This document shows, piece by piece, positions 1-10,133 of a stretch of 64,000 bases of DNA (positions are counted from its first letter, which is position 1; every line of letters starts with the position of its first letter). Location: the NCBI GenBank assembly GCA_028751875.1, contig CM054165.1, forward strand, positions 31,194,879 to 31,258,878. Direction: 5' to 3'. A program made the position numbers and the translations under genes. The DNA is from Rapana venosa. Taxonomy: Eukaryota; Mollusca; Gastropoda; Neogastropoda; Muricidae. The notes below the pieces were generated by a model. The model had not been told where the DNA came from. It saw only the letters and a program-made list of their open reading frames with translations, and did no database searches.

Positions 1-769
1 TGATTGTGTGTGGGTTGGGGTAGGTGGGTGGGTGTTGAGTTATTGGGTGTGTGAGAGTGAGTATGTGAGTGGTTGAGTGTCAGTGGGTACTTGCTTGTCC
101 TCACAACTTTGAAAGATACACGTACACAAACCCAGACAGACAGATAGACAGAGAGGAGGAGAGACAGACAGAGACAGACAGGCAGACAGACAGAGAGGGG
201 GAGAGACAGACAGACAGACAGAGAGGGGGAGACACAGACATAGAGGCAGACAGATCGTATAATAGTAAATAAAGCGTACCATTATCATAATGGTCGTATT
301 TAAGTATCAGTGCACTGATCAATCATTGCCAGCCAGCCAGCCAGCCAGAGCTGTTTCCACAGTGGAAGCAACTATATTGACACAAGGGACATACTTCAAC
401 AGATAGACACAGACAGACAGACAGACAAGACAGGCAGACACAGACACACAGACAGAGAGGCAGGCAGGCAGACAGACAGACAGACAGACAAGACAGGCAG
501 ACACAGACAGACAGGCAGGCAGACAGACAGACACAGACAGACAGGCAGGCAGGCAGACAGACACAGACAGACAGACAGACACAGTGTAGTGGTGGCCAGA
601 AAATGACAGAGAGACAGACAGACAGAATACATTAGTCAAAAGATGACATGCAGACAGACACAGACAGACATACAGAATGTATTAGTCAAAAGATGACAGA
701 CAGACAGACGCAGTGTAGTGGTGGCCAGAAAATGACAGACAGACAGGCAGGCAGGCAGGCAGGCAGACA

Positions 770-830
<61 letters not shown>

Positions 831-1427
831 ACACAGACAGACAGACAGACACAGTGTAGTAGTGGCCAGAAAATGACAGACAGACAGACAGACAGAATGC
901 ATTAGTCAAAAGATGACATACAGACAGACAAGCAGACAGACACAGTGTAGTGGTGGGCAGAAAAGGACAGACAGACAGTGTATTAGTTAGGAGACAGACA
1001 CAGACAGACAGACACAGTGTATTAGTCGGAAGATGATAGACAGACAGACAGACAGACAGACACAGTGTATTAGTCAAAAGATGACAGACAGACCAACAGA
1101 CAGACAGACAGTGTATTAGTCAGAAGATGACAGACAGACAGACAGACAGTGTATTAGTCAGAAGATGACAGACAGACAGACAGACAGTGTATTAGTCAGA
1201 AGATGACAGACAGTGTATTAGTTAGAAGATGACAGACAGACACAGACAGACAGACAGACGCAGTGTATTAGTCAAAAGATTACAGACAGAAAGACAGACC
1301 AACAGACAGACATAGTGAAGTGGCCAGAAGATGACAGACAGACAAACAGACAGACAGACAGATGACATAATAATATATAAAATATATTTTTTTTAAAGTA
1401 TGTTGACATTGTGGTTGATATTTTCAG
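1..1427. repeat. Intron sequence: (CAGA)n tetranucleotide field with ~31-bp higher-order units
   Basis: Between about 125 and 1370 the + strand is almost entirely CAGA/CAGG tetranucleotides. From about 600 onward these are organised into units combining a short unique core (vTGTATTAGTCAGAAGATGA-like, or the GTAGTGGTGGCCAGAAAATG form) with a run of CAGA. A pure CAGG run lies near 741-831. The stretch is interrupted at 311-388 by a decayed exon copy, annotated separately. The region lies upstream of w1 and is presumably the 3' part of the preceding intron, since no other exon is visible here. Long cysteine/leucine/serine open frames in this stretch are simple-repeat artefacts. Confidence 0.85.
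311..388 (+). pseudogene. Decayed duplicate of CH-domain exon w1
   Basis: The + strand translates as ALI-N-H-CQP, then an inserted stretch caused by expansion of the AGCC unit, then [10 protein letters not shown] followed by an in-frame TGA. Exon w1 reads ALIEYCQP-GLFPQWRSLN in the same order. An AG (…AGTATCAG) precedes the copy as in w1, but the position matching the w1 donor reads AAGGGA instead of CAGGTA, so it could not splice out normally. The stop codon, donor loss and AGCC slippage make it a dead exon copy about 1.1 kb upstream of the real exon. It could alternatively derive from the homologous exon of a neighbouring CH domain, but the nucleotide match to w1 argues for recent duplication. 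Confidence 0.7.
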
Positions 1428-1493
1428 CGCTCTGATTGAATACTGCCAGCCAGGACTGTTCCCGCAATGGAGGTCACTGAATCGACAAAACAG
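1428..1493 (+). CDS. jbug: jbug exon w1: middle of a CH domain (second CH in the predicted protein)
   Basis: Acceptor TATTTTCAG precedes and donor GTAAAA follows. The first base (C) completes a codon carried over from the previous exon, probably Cys. The exon then reads ALIEYCQPGLFPQWRSLN and RQN, and ends with AG, which joins the A of w2 to make Arg. The peptide matches the CH-domain segment after the actin-binding helix, corresponding in filamins to the ALVDSCAPGLCPDW region, including the conserved C-x-P-G-L and W. The exon is only 66 nt but its phases (in 1 base, out 2 bases) fit w2 exactly. It lies ~9.8 kb upstream of w2. A damaged copy of it lies at 311-388. Confidence 0.9.
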
Positions 1494-1888
1494 GTAAAAT
1501 AAATACTTAGTGATGTGATTTTTTTGTGTTGGTTGATTTGGGTGTTTTCTTTGTGTGGTTTTTTTTGGGGGGAGGGGGGGGGGAGGAGGGGGGAAGGGGT
1601 GGGGGGGGTGGGGTGGGGGGGGGGGATGGTTGGATGAGTGGTTTGTGAATTTTTTTTCTTTATAACTTGTCTCTTTGTCTCTGTCTTATCTCTTGTCTGT
1701 CTGTCCATCCGTCCGTCCATCTATCTGCCTGTCAGTCTGGTTCTCTCCCCCTCCGTCTGTCTGTCTGTCTCTGTCTGTCTGTCTGTCTCTGTCTGTCTGT
1801 CTCTGTGATAGTAAGAAGGAGTCAAGAGTGAACAATGGAAAGAGATCTTTAAGGGACTGGAAAAAATAGTGAAGAAATAAATAAAAAT

Positions 1889-2125
1889 ACCGTCCACTCC
1901 CTTGAAAGTCCTTCGAATTTGACTGTAAACAGAGGTGCTGTGTGCAGACCCCATTGCTGAACACATTGCAGACATGTTGGAACTTGTTCTGCCTTTCGGA
2001 AGAGTAAGCCATGGTGTGCCAGTAAGGACGAATTCAGGACAAAATGTTCAAGAAACGCATTTTATTTTATTTTATTTATTTTATTTTATTCTTTTATATC
2101 GGGGATAATGGAATAAGCACTTGAA
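1889..2125. mobile_element. Two degraded SINE-A pieces in opposite orientation
   Basis: 1889-2045 is a diverged + orientation piece containing the counterparts of the AAAGTCCTTCG, CTGTGTGC and GTAAGCCATGGTGTGCCAGT parts of SINE-A. 2075-2125 is the 3' end in minus orientation (CTTTTATATCGGGGATAATG). The higher divergence than other copies suggests age. Confidence 0.6.
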
Positions 2126-3104
2126 TTGATGGGTGTGTCCCGAAATAAAACAAACACTGTAACAGTGATTTGCCTGCAAGTGGAAGCAATTTCAATACCA
2201 ATTCCAACTACTGTATTTATCTCAAAACAGAGAAATTGATTGAGGCTACGAGCAGAAGGTTAGTTTCTAAAGGATAAAAGAGTGAATCGTGTACACGTCA
2301 TTATAGAGCTTGCAGCTTACAACCCCATACCGGTGAAAACCACCCATTATAAATCACAAATTATAATATTGTAAACACGTTTTTCCAAGCCTAAATTTTA
2401 TCCAATTTTTTTTTCTCCCCTTCAAAACACTAAAGACTTTCTAACAACGACAGCATCATCAATTATGGTGTTTGTTTTTGTGTGTGCGTGTGCATGTGTG
2501 TGTGTGCTCACAGGTTGTGGGAGTAAACTTTCGCCATAACAGGAAAAAAACCACCGTATGTTTTCTGTGAGAAATAACTGACAATTTTGTCACTCCAAAC
2601 GCAAATACATGTTAGGGCGTGGGAATGGTAGTGAGCCCGTGCTTTGGCTTTTACATGTATTTATAAATAAACCACAAACCCCTCCCTCCCTTCCTCCCTC
2701 GCTTGTGCTATGCTATAGAGGTCTATCATGTCTATTGAACTGGCTAGGGCGGTGTGAAGGAATGAAGTTGAGGTGCAGGGAGGAGGAAAAAAAATTGAGG
2801 GCGTTTTTTTTGCATGTCTGTTGTGAATGCGAGTTATAGGGTGGTTGGTGTGGGGTTTTTTGTGTGTTTGGTGGGTTTTTTTTTCTAATCAATAGTTGGG
2901 CTGGTGTAGGGAGCACTTTATTATCTGTGAAAAGCGCAATCCTGTGGGGGTTGGGTGGGGTTGGGTTGTTTTTTCTCCCTCCAAGCTATTATACGCCCTT
3001 TTTTTCCTTTATATGGTTTTGATTTATTCTAAGTTTAGGTGGCGTAGTCTGATGTGCGGTTTTAAAAGAAGTTTTTGATAAGAGTTGGGTTTAACATTTT
3101 TTTT

Positions 3105-3247
3105 TTCTGTTTTGTCTGTGTCTGTCTGTCTCTCTGTCTGTCTGTGTGTCTCACTGTGTTTCTGTCTGTCTGTCTGTCTGTCTCTGTCTGTCTTGTCTTT
3201 TCTCTCTCTCTCGCTCTGTCTCTCTCTCTCTCTCTTCTCTTCTCTCT

Positions 3248-3293
<46 letters not shown>

Positions 3294-3295
3294 AC
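3105..3295. repeat. (TCTG)n / (TC)n microsatellite
   Basis: A run of TCTG tetranucleotides passes into pure TC dinucleotide. The open frames across it are Ser/Leu/Cys-rich on one strand and Arg/Glu-rich on the other, which is the usual simple-repeat artefact. Confidence 0.9.
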
Positions 3296-3779
3296 TGAAG
3301 GTGCAGTTCTTTTATATTTCCTTTTTGGAAATGTTCTATTTATATTTCTCATGTTATTCTTTTTCTCTTAATTTTTTTCCCGTTTGAGATAAGAATGCGT
3401 GGGTGTGGAATCGGCAGATGGCAACAATTATTACATGCACTAAGAAGATGAATTTATAGCAACCCTGAAGTCGGAATGTGGCTACCTTAATGGTGGCTAA
3501 ACATTGGTCGCGTACACAACAAACAATCATAACTATTGTTGAACCTCGGAGCTCTTAAGTAAGGAAAGAACCAGAGAGAAAAAGAAAGCAGCAACGAATC
3601 TTGGCAGCTGTAATGTCCTTCTGAAAAGTGATGTTATGAATATTAAAAATGTGTGTGGTTGTGTTTTGTGTCTGTTTATGTTTTTTTTTGTAGTCTGTCT
3701 TCCCTCGTAGCCATCCACCAGGGGCCATAATTGCCTACTTTCGTAAAAATGGACAGGTTTTAACATGTTGGTTCTGAAC

Positions 3780-4374
3780 GGGAAATGGTACCTTTAAATG
3801 GGGGGTTAAAAATTTGGTTTGCTCACTTCAAAAATCCACCATTGATAACCCCAGAGTTGTAGCCAAAAGGGGGTTTGGGGGTTTGGGGGGGAAGGGAACC
3901 AAGGAAGTGGGTGGGGAGGAATGAACCCCCGGGGGTCGTCAACTGCGGCGAATTTTAAAAAACCACAGGCACCGCCCCCTGGAGGGGGTAGATGGAGGGG
4001 CTGGATGTATCATTGTTTGGGGTTTTTCTCCACCCCCGGTGCCCATCCGGTTTGACCCTATGGTTGGCCAGGCGTTGATACGGGGAACGACAGCGTTTTT
4101 GGTTTAAACGTTTTTAATCTAAAATTATAGAGTTGGCATTGCGCAGCTTTTTGTTGGTTTTTTTTTTTTTTAGTGGAAAAAAATTTTTTGGGGGTGACAG
4201 TGGTGGTAAAATTAAAGGGCCCTCTATGGTCAGCAGGCTAATAAAGGGGGAGGATTGGTTTGGGTGGGTTGCCTCTTTCCTAGTTTCCCCGGGTGTATAC
4301 AATGAGGGAAATTTTTCACAGGTTTCCCATGATCATTCTCCTGCTGCCAAAGGTTTTGGGGGTTTGTTGTTTTT

Positions 4375-4418
<44 letters not shown>

Positions 4419-5650
4419 TTTTAAAAAAAAGAAAAGGGATGCTCACTGGGAAGGGAGGTAATCAGGCAGAATTGGGACGGACTTTTTCGCTTTACCCCCC
4501 CAAAAAAAAGAGAAAAAAAGAAAAGAAAAAAGGATTGGACGCTGTGGGCGTTCCAAGCAAACAGAGGACAGCTTGAGTGTTCCTCAGTGAAAATGCGAAG
4601 TATGTGCATCTGCAATCCGTCTTCCATCGCTTTGTACACGTTGATTTTCCTAGTCAGCTCTGCAAGAGAAAAAAACAACAAAAAAACCCCCCTCTCAGGG
4701 GGTATTAAATATATATAAATATATATAATAAATTTTATAATATTATAATTTAAATATATAAAATTATTAATGTGTGTGGTATTTTTGTTTTTAATTATAT
4801 ATAAAAAAAAAAAAAAAAAAAAAAAAATATTAATATAAGGGGGTTTTTTTTTGGTTGTTGTTATTTTGTTTTGTTTCGGGGTTGGGGGGGGGAGTCCCAC
4901 AAAAAGGGGGGAAAAAAAAAGTCTATCTTTGAACCCCCCCAGATCTTTTTCCGCCTTGTTATTCCCCTATGCCAGTCCTTGTCTGCGGCTTTTCTTCTGC
5001 TGTTTTTGTTGTTTTAAGGTTGTTTCGTTGGTCTTTTTTTCTTCTCAAAATTTTATAAAAAATTTCTCCCCCATCTTCTTTCTCTTTTTAAAAAAAGGGG
5101 GGGGGGGGGGGGGGGGGGGGGGAAATAGAGAGAGGGGAAGGGTGAGGGGGGGGAAAAGGGAAGTGGTGGTGGTGTGTTTTTTTTTTTTTAATGAAAAAAC
5201 ATGCACAAAACAAAAATGAGGGGATGTGATGTGTACATACATACACACCTGGAATTTGTGTGTGGTTTTCTTGTGTGTGTGTGTTGGTGGTGGTGTCTGC
5301 CTGGTGTGGGGTTTTTTTTGTTGTTTTTTTTTATTTCAAGGGGAAAAAGGGAAAAAGCACTCGTATCTTTTTTCATTTGCCCCCCTTTTGCATCGTTTTT
5401 GTAAATTTTGTCATCTGTTTCCCACCGGACACAATGGGCCCACTCTTCCAAAAGTGGAAAGGGTTTTAACTTTGGTGTGTGTGGTTTTGCGTGTGTGCAT
5501 CGCCCCGCCCCCCCCCCATACAACACTCACACATATATGTCACTCATATACACACACTCTGTCACCGCTTTTTTTCAAAATTTTTTTTTTCTCCTTCTGT
5601 TTCTCTATCTTCTTCTTTTTTTCCTACAATTTTTGCCCCCTTTTCTCCCC
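3780..5650. other. Homopolymer-rich stretch, probably low-accuracy sequence
   Basis: Runs of G, T, A and C of 4-10 bases are far more frequent than elsewhere. There is a G run of more than 30 at 4385-4416, an A run at 4804-4827, and a G run at 5097-5122. The SINE-A copy inside it (5325-5478) differs from the family consensus mainly by lengthened homopolymers. An AT-rich patch with local inverted repeats lies at 4700-4830. No exon is recognisable. Confidence 0.55.
5325..5478 (-). mobile_element. SINE-A fragment (3' half), noisy
   Basis: Minus-orientation match to the SINE-A 3' half, recognisable by TTTGTCATCTGTTTCCCACC and CACAATGGGCCCACTCTTCC. It ends at TTTTAAC, where many other copies are also truncated. 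Confidence 0.6.
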
Positions 5651-5827
5651 CCCCCCTCCCCCCCTCCTCCTCCCACTCCCCCCGCCCCCCCTCCCGCATG
5701 CTTGCGTTCAGTCCATCAATCAATCTTTCACATTATGACAACATTCAACATTTTACAATTTTTTTAAGCAGCCTCATTCATATTGTATAAATTTAAAAGC
5801 AAACAAGGCAAAACAACAAACAACAAA

Positions 5828-5970
5828 GACAGAAAGCAAAACACACACATGCACACACACACACATGCACGCGCATGCACCACATCACACACACACACAC
5901 ACACACAACACACACACACAACACACACACCACACACACACACAACCACACACCACACACACACACATGC
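5828..5970. repeat. (CA)n microsatellite
   Basis: CA dinucleotide run with occasional ACC interruptions, directly upstream of a SINE-A fragment. Confidence 0.9.
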
Positions 5971-5979
5971 TCACTCACA

Positions 5980-6152
5980 TCTTGTGCACACGTTAAATCC
6001 CGTTCCATTTTTCGTAAGAGTAGGCGATTGTGTGCCGGTGGGAACAAATGACAAAATTTACAAAACCACAAACACACGGGGACTGGATGTAAAAAAGCAC
6101 ATAAGTGCTTATTTCATTATCCTGGATATAAAAGAATTAAAAAAATAAATAA
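5980..6152 (+). mobile_element. SINE-A fragment (3' half)
   Basis: Starts at the CTTGTGCACACGTTAAATCC position, continues through GTGTGCCGGTGGGAAC and GGGGACTGGATGTAAAAAAG, and ends with the family tail GATATAAAAGAATTAAA. Confidence 0.85.
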
Positions 6153-6164
6153 AAAATCTCTCCC

Positions 6165-6386
6165 ACATGCACACACGCTCACACACACGCACACACGCAA
6201 CGCACACCACACACACACACACCACACACACACACACACACAACACACACACACACACACCACACACACACACACACACACACTTACTCTCTCTCTCTCC
6301 CTCTTTCTCACACACACACACACACACACACACAACCACCACCACACACACACACACACAATCACACACACACACTCACTCACCAC

Positions 6387-6436
<50 letters not shown>

Positions 6437-6480
6437 CTTCTCTCTCTCTCTCACACACACACACTCACACACTCATAGAT
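6165..6480. repeat. (CA)n and (CT)n compound microsatellite
   Basis: Alternating CA and CT blocks, with TCTC runs at 6284-6302 and 6390-6452. Confidence 0.9.
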
Positions 6481-6574
6481 GCAGACACAGAAACATGCAT
6501 CCAGACTCAGATATTCAATACACAGATGCATGAACACATGCACAAAAAGTACACAGACGGACAGACAGACACTG

Positions 6575-6583
6575 AGACACACA

Positions 6584-6644
<61 letters not shown>

Positions 6645-6665
6645 ACACCCTCACTCACTCACTCT
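6575..6665. repeat. (CA)n microsatellite
   Basis: CA run broken by two ACC triplets, directly before the tRNA-like head of a SINE-A copy. Confidence 0.9.
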
Positions 6666-6671
6666 CTCTTG

Positions 6672-7052
6672 GGGATGGGAAAGCCTAGTGGTTAGAACAT
6701 TGCACTGGCAATCTGACGACCCGGGTTCAATTCCCATTCGAGGGGATATTTTCCCCTGGAGTTAACATCAGTGCAGACTCCACTCTTCCGAAAGTCCTTC
6801 GGATGAGACTATAAACGGAGGCCCCGTGTGCGAATGCACACAGAACATCTTGCGCACATGTTAAATCCTTTTCGTAAGAGTAGGCCATTGTGTGCCTGTG
6901 GGAACAGATGACAGAATTTACAAAACCGCATACAGCGCTATATAAATTCCATACATTATTATTATTATTATTATTATACACACAGGGACTGGATGTAAAA
7001 AAGCACATGAGTGCTTATTCCATTTTCCTTGATATAAAAGAATTTTTTTTTT
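6672..7052 (+). mobile_element. Near full-length SINE-A with a 44-bp LINE-tail insertion
   Basis: The tRNA-like head has the box A-like GCCTAGTGGTTAGAACATTG and box B-like GGGTTCAATTCC. The body follows with GGATGAGACTATAAAC, a segment resembling the core of Nin-type SINEs, then TTGCGCACATGTTAAATCC, TAGGCCATTGTGTGCC, and the tail GATATAAAAGAAT. At 6934-6977 the body is interrupted by the 3' end of the ATT-tailed LINE (AGCGCTATATAAATTCC followed by ATT repeats), after which the SINE resumes with ACACACAGGGACTGG. Confidence 0.9.
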
Positions 7053-7065
7053 AAAATCTCTCTTT

Positions 7066-7230
<165 letters not shown>

Positions 7231-7552
7231 ACACACAATTATTAACCTCACCTACCCCCTTCCCAACCCACCTACCCCTAACCCCACCTTCCAACCACCA
7301 TCACTACTCTCCTTTCCCACAGCAATACATTTTCATACCACGAAACAGCATAAAAGCCACGTCGGGTCTTGTGCTGTGCCGATCGGGGTGGAGAGGGGGT
7401 GGTATCAATAATTCAGGGTGGCTGGGTGGCTAGGCAAAGCTTGATTAGTTTCCGGGTAGATTTCCATCATCTTGACTCCGGGTATTGATCAATACGGGGT
7501 ACTATACTGGGTGGAGTCTGGACATTTTCATTGATGTTATTCTTGATGGAAG

Positions 7553-7555
<3 letters not shown>

Positions 7556-7588
<33 letters not shown>

Positions 7589-7685
7589 TGTGGTTGGTGT
7601 TTTGTGTGTGTGTGTTGTTTGTTGTGTGTTGTTGGTTTGTGTTTTTTTGTTTGTTGTTTGTTGTTGTTTGTGGTGGAGCTTTGAG
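7556..7685. repeat. (GT)n / GTTT-rich low-complexity tract
   Basis: GT run passing into TTG/TTTG-rich sequence. No gene signal. Confidence 0.8.
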
Positions 7686-7844
7686 TTGAGAGGGTCATGA
7701 ATTGGTAGAGGCGGTTAACTTATTTTACTTATTGTAGGAATGGTTTAGATTGTTTATTATGAAACTTGTTATTGTTATGCATTGGTCAGAGATATATGTT
7801 TGCGTGCGCTTACTCTTCTGTGCATGCTCATAAACATTGTATTT

Positions 7845-8025
7845 TTTAATTTTTTATTTTATTCATTTCGAGGATAATGGAATAAACACCCATGTGCTTT
7901 TCTTTTTTACAACCAGTCCCCGTGTGTATGCAGTTTTGTCAATTTTGTCATCCGTTCCCATGGCACATCATGGCCTACTCTTCCAAAAAGCTGAACGGGT
8001 TTTAACATGTGCGGAAGATGTTCGC
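7845..8025 (-). mobile_element. SINE-A fragment (3' half)
   Basis: Minus-orientation 3' half, with GAGGATAATGGAATAAACAC, CAGTCCCCGTGTGTATGCAG and GGCCTACTCTTCC. It ends near GTTTTAACATGTGCGGAAGA. Confidence 0.85.
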
Positions 8026-8237
8026 GAATTGGTAGAGGCAGTTATGTATTGTAGGAATGGTTTAGATTGTTCATCATGAAAACTTGTTATTGTTATACAT
8101 TGGTCATGTGTGCAGAGATATATTAATATGTTTGCATGCCCTTACACTTCTGTGCATGCTCTTAAAACATGTATGCATGTAGGTATACACACTCATACAT
8201 ACATACAAGTGCACATATGCGTACACACATGTGTATA

Positions 8238-8245
8238 CACCCACG

Positions 8246-8334
<89 letters not shown>

Positions 8335-8336
8335 CT
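8238..8336. repeat. (CA)n microsatellite
   Basis: Nearly pure CA run adjoining the next SINE-A fragment at CCTTGCGCACACG. Confidence 0.9.
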
Positions 8337-8492
8337 TGCGCACACGTCAAAACCTGTTCTGCTTTTTGAAAGAGTAGGTCATTGTGTGCCGTGGGAACGG
8401 ATGACAAAATTTATGAAAACTGCATACACACAGGGACTGGATGTTAAAAAATCACTCGAGTGCTTATTCCATTATCCTTGAAATAAAAGAAA
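8333..8492 (+). mobile_element. SINE-A fragment (3' half)
   Basis: Begins at TTGCGCACACG and ends in GAAATAAAAGAAAG. It has the same start point as the copy at 5980, just after the CA run. Confidence 0.85.
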
Positions 8493-8521
8493 GACAGAAA
8501 GAAAGAAAGAACACACACACA

Positions 8522-8825
8522 GAGGATGGGATCGCTTGGGGATTTGATTTGTAGCATTGCACTTTGTGCTGGTGATCTCCCCTGTTTGAACCCTGCTTAA
8601 AATAGATTTTTTCCCCCTGGAGTTAACATTAGTACTGACTCCACTCCCCACCCCAAATACTTCGGATGAGACTAAGTATAAATCAAGGACTTGTATGCGA
8701 ACACATGCAGAACATATTGCGCACATGTAAAAAACCTGTTCCGGTTTTTGTAAGAGAAGGCCATAGTGTGCCAGTGGGACAGACGACAAAATTGACCAAA
8801 CCGCATGCACACAGGGACAGGATGT
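8522..8825 (+). mobile_element. SINE-A, diverged, nearly full length but lacking the tail
   Basis: A diverged tRNA-like head (GGGATCGCTTGG…) is followed by CTGGAGTTAACATTAGTACT, TTCGGATGAGACTAAGTATA and GGCCATAGTGTGCCAGTGGG. The copy stops at GGGACAGGATGTA and is followed by a TTTA-rich spacer and an oppositely oriented copy. Confidence 0.8.
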
Positions 8826-8852
8826 ATTTATTTTATTATTTATTTATTTATT

Positions 8853-9105
8853 TATTTATTCTTTTATATCAAGGATAATGGAATAAGCACTCATGTGCTT
8901 TTTTACATCCAGTCCCCGTGTGTATGCGGTTTTGTAATTTTGTCATCTGTTTCCACCGGCACACAATGGCCTAGTCTTCTGAAAAGCAGACCAGGTGTGC
9001 GCAAGATGTTCTGCATGCGTTCGAACATGGGGCCTCGGTTCATAGTTTCATCCGAAGATCACATGAGCACTTATTCCATCATGCTTGAAATAAAAGAATT
9101 TAAGT
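8853..9105 (-). mobile_element. SINE-A in minus orientation fused to a + tail
   Basis: Minus-orientation element from the tail (TTCTTTTATATCAAGGATAA) to CATAGTTTCATCCGAAG at about 9056. A + orientation family tail then follows directly (ATCACATGAGCACTTATTCC … AAATAAAAGAAT). With the copy at 8522-8825 it forms an inverted pair separated by about 30 bp. Confidence 0.8.
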
Positions 9106-9436
9106 AAACAAGTAAAACGTAGAGAAACACACATACATTAAGTAAGCCAAAATCAATGAAACCCTTTCCTTGCCCGGATCGCAAGCTCAACACTCAAACC
9201 ACTACACTATCCCAGCCCCGTCCCCTCCACCTCCCCTCCCCTCCACATCCCCTCCCCTCCCCCCCCCTCCCCCCCCTCCCCTCCACATCCCCCGATTGAA
9301 CTTTATTTGACTTCTCCCTGAACTCTTGGAGGAGTGGTTTGGGTCACTGCACTAAACCTGGCAGAGCCCATCTCTCTCTTGAATAAATAAATTTTGTGTG
9401 TGTGTGTGCGTGTGTAAAAAAAAAGTAAAGTGTAAG

Positions 9437-9670
9437 GTGTTCCCATAATCTATGCGGTCATCGGGGAGCGAGGTGTCAGAGACCTCAGCTTCTCTAGGGA
9501 CCGGAATATTGAGGGCGGCAGCGCCCATCTCCTCTCCCTCGCTGCTTTACCTTCCCTGACCCTAAAGAGGGCTGGTACCCATTGACTGCTGGGTGAAGTG
9601 GGGGACTGTACTTGAAGCCAAGGCATGCAAAAGGTCACCTATCCACTTGGTAACCACGCTTGATGCACAG
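9437..9670 (-). mobile_element. SINE-B (tRNA/5S rRNA chimeric SINE), partial
   Basis: The reverse complement contains the 5S-like GGTTACCAAGTGGATAGGTG-type segment (seen on the + strand as CACCTATCCACTTGGTAACC), then GGGTCAGGGAAGGTAAAGCA and the GAGGAGATGGGCGC segment shared with the copies at 30014 and 39838. The tRNA-like head is missing or decayed. Confidence 0.8.
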
Positions 9671-9718
9671 CAGTGTGAAGACATTCTCAACATAGGAATG
9701 TGAAATGTCCTGATCCTT

Positions 9719-10128
9719 ATTATTGTCTATCATGGTCGACGATGACCTCCAAAACAGCAGAGGAGGCAGCTGCTGTTTCGGAAATTGGGCAGAAATTTGA
9801 TGATAGTGGAGATGCCTTGCCCACAGTACAACCCCACTCTCTCGGCCAAGTGGGCATAAGGACAGTCAGCGTTGGAGATGTTCTCCAAAGGCCAACTAGC
9901 CCCCACGTACATAAGGACTGTACAAGTTCGGCATCCTCGTCAGAGAGTCATAGTCGATCACTAAAGACTAAGCTGTAAAGTGGAATTCCGTGAGTGGGAA
10001 AGAAAGCCACTGGTCATACAGCCTCTCACTTTGCTGTTGTTGCCCCCCCCCCCCCCCCCCTTCCCCCCCAGCGTCAACGGTTTTAATCAAGAACTGGGAT
10101 AAAGCCCAGGCGCTGAAGGCATCAAAGT
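9719..10128 (+). repeat. Dispersed repeat D, copy 1
   Basis: About 400 bp shared with 15199-15505 (inverted), 55913-56292 and 60581-60967. Landmarks are GACGATGACCTCCAAAACAG, GGCATAAGGACAGTCAGCGT, TCGATCACTAAAGACTAAGC and GTGGAATTCCGTGAGTGGGA. The class is unknown: no tRNA head, terminal repeats or LINE domain are visible. An open frame of ~60 residues (with SLGQVGIRTVSVGDVLQRP) is shared by the copies. Confidence 0.8.
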
Positions 10129-10133
10129 GAAAT

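Noticed and set aside
40..905. Several Cys/Leu/Ser or Arg/Gln/Asp-rich frames on both strands
   Set aside because: They translate CAGA/TCTG tetranucleotide repeats.
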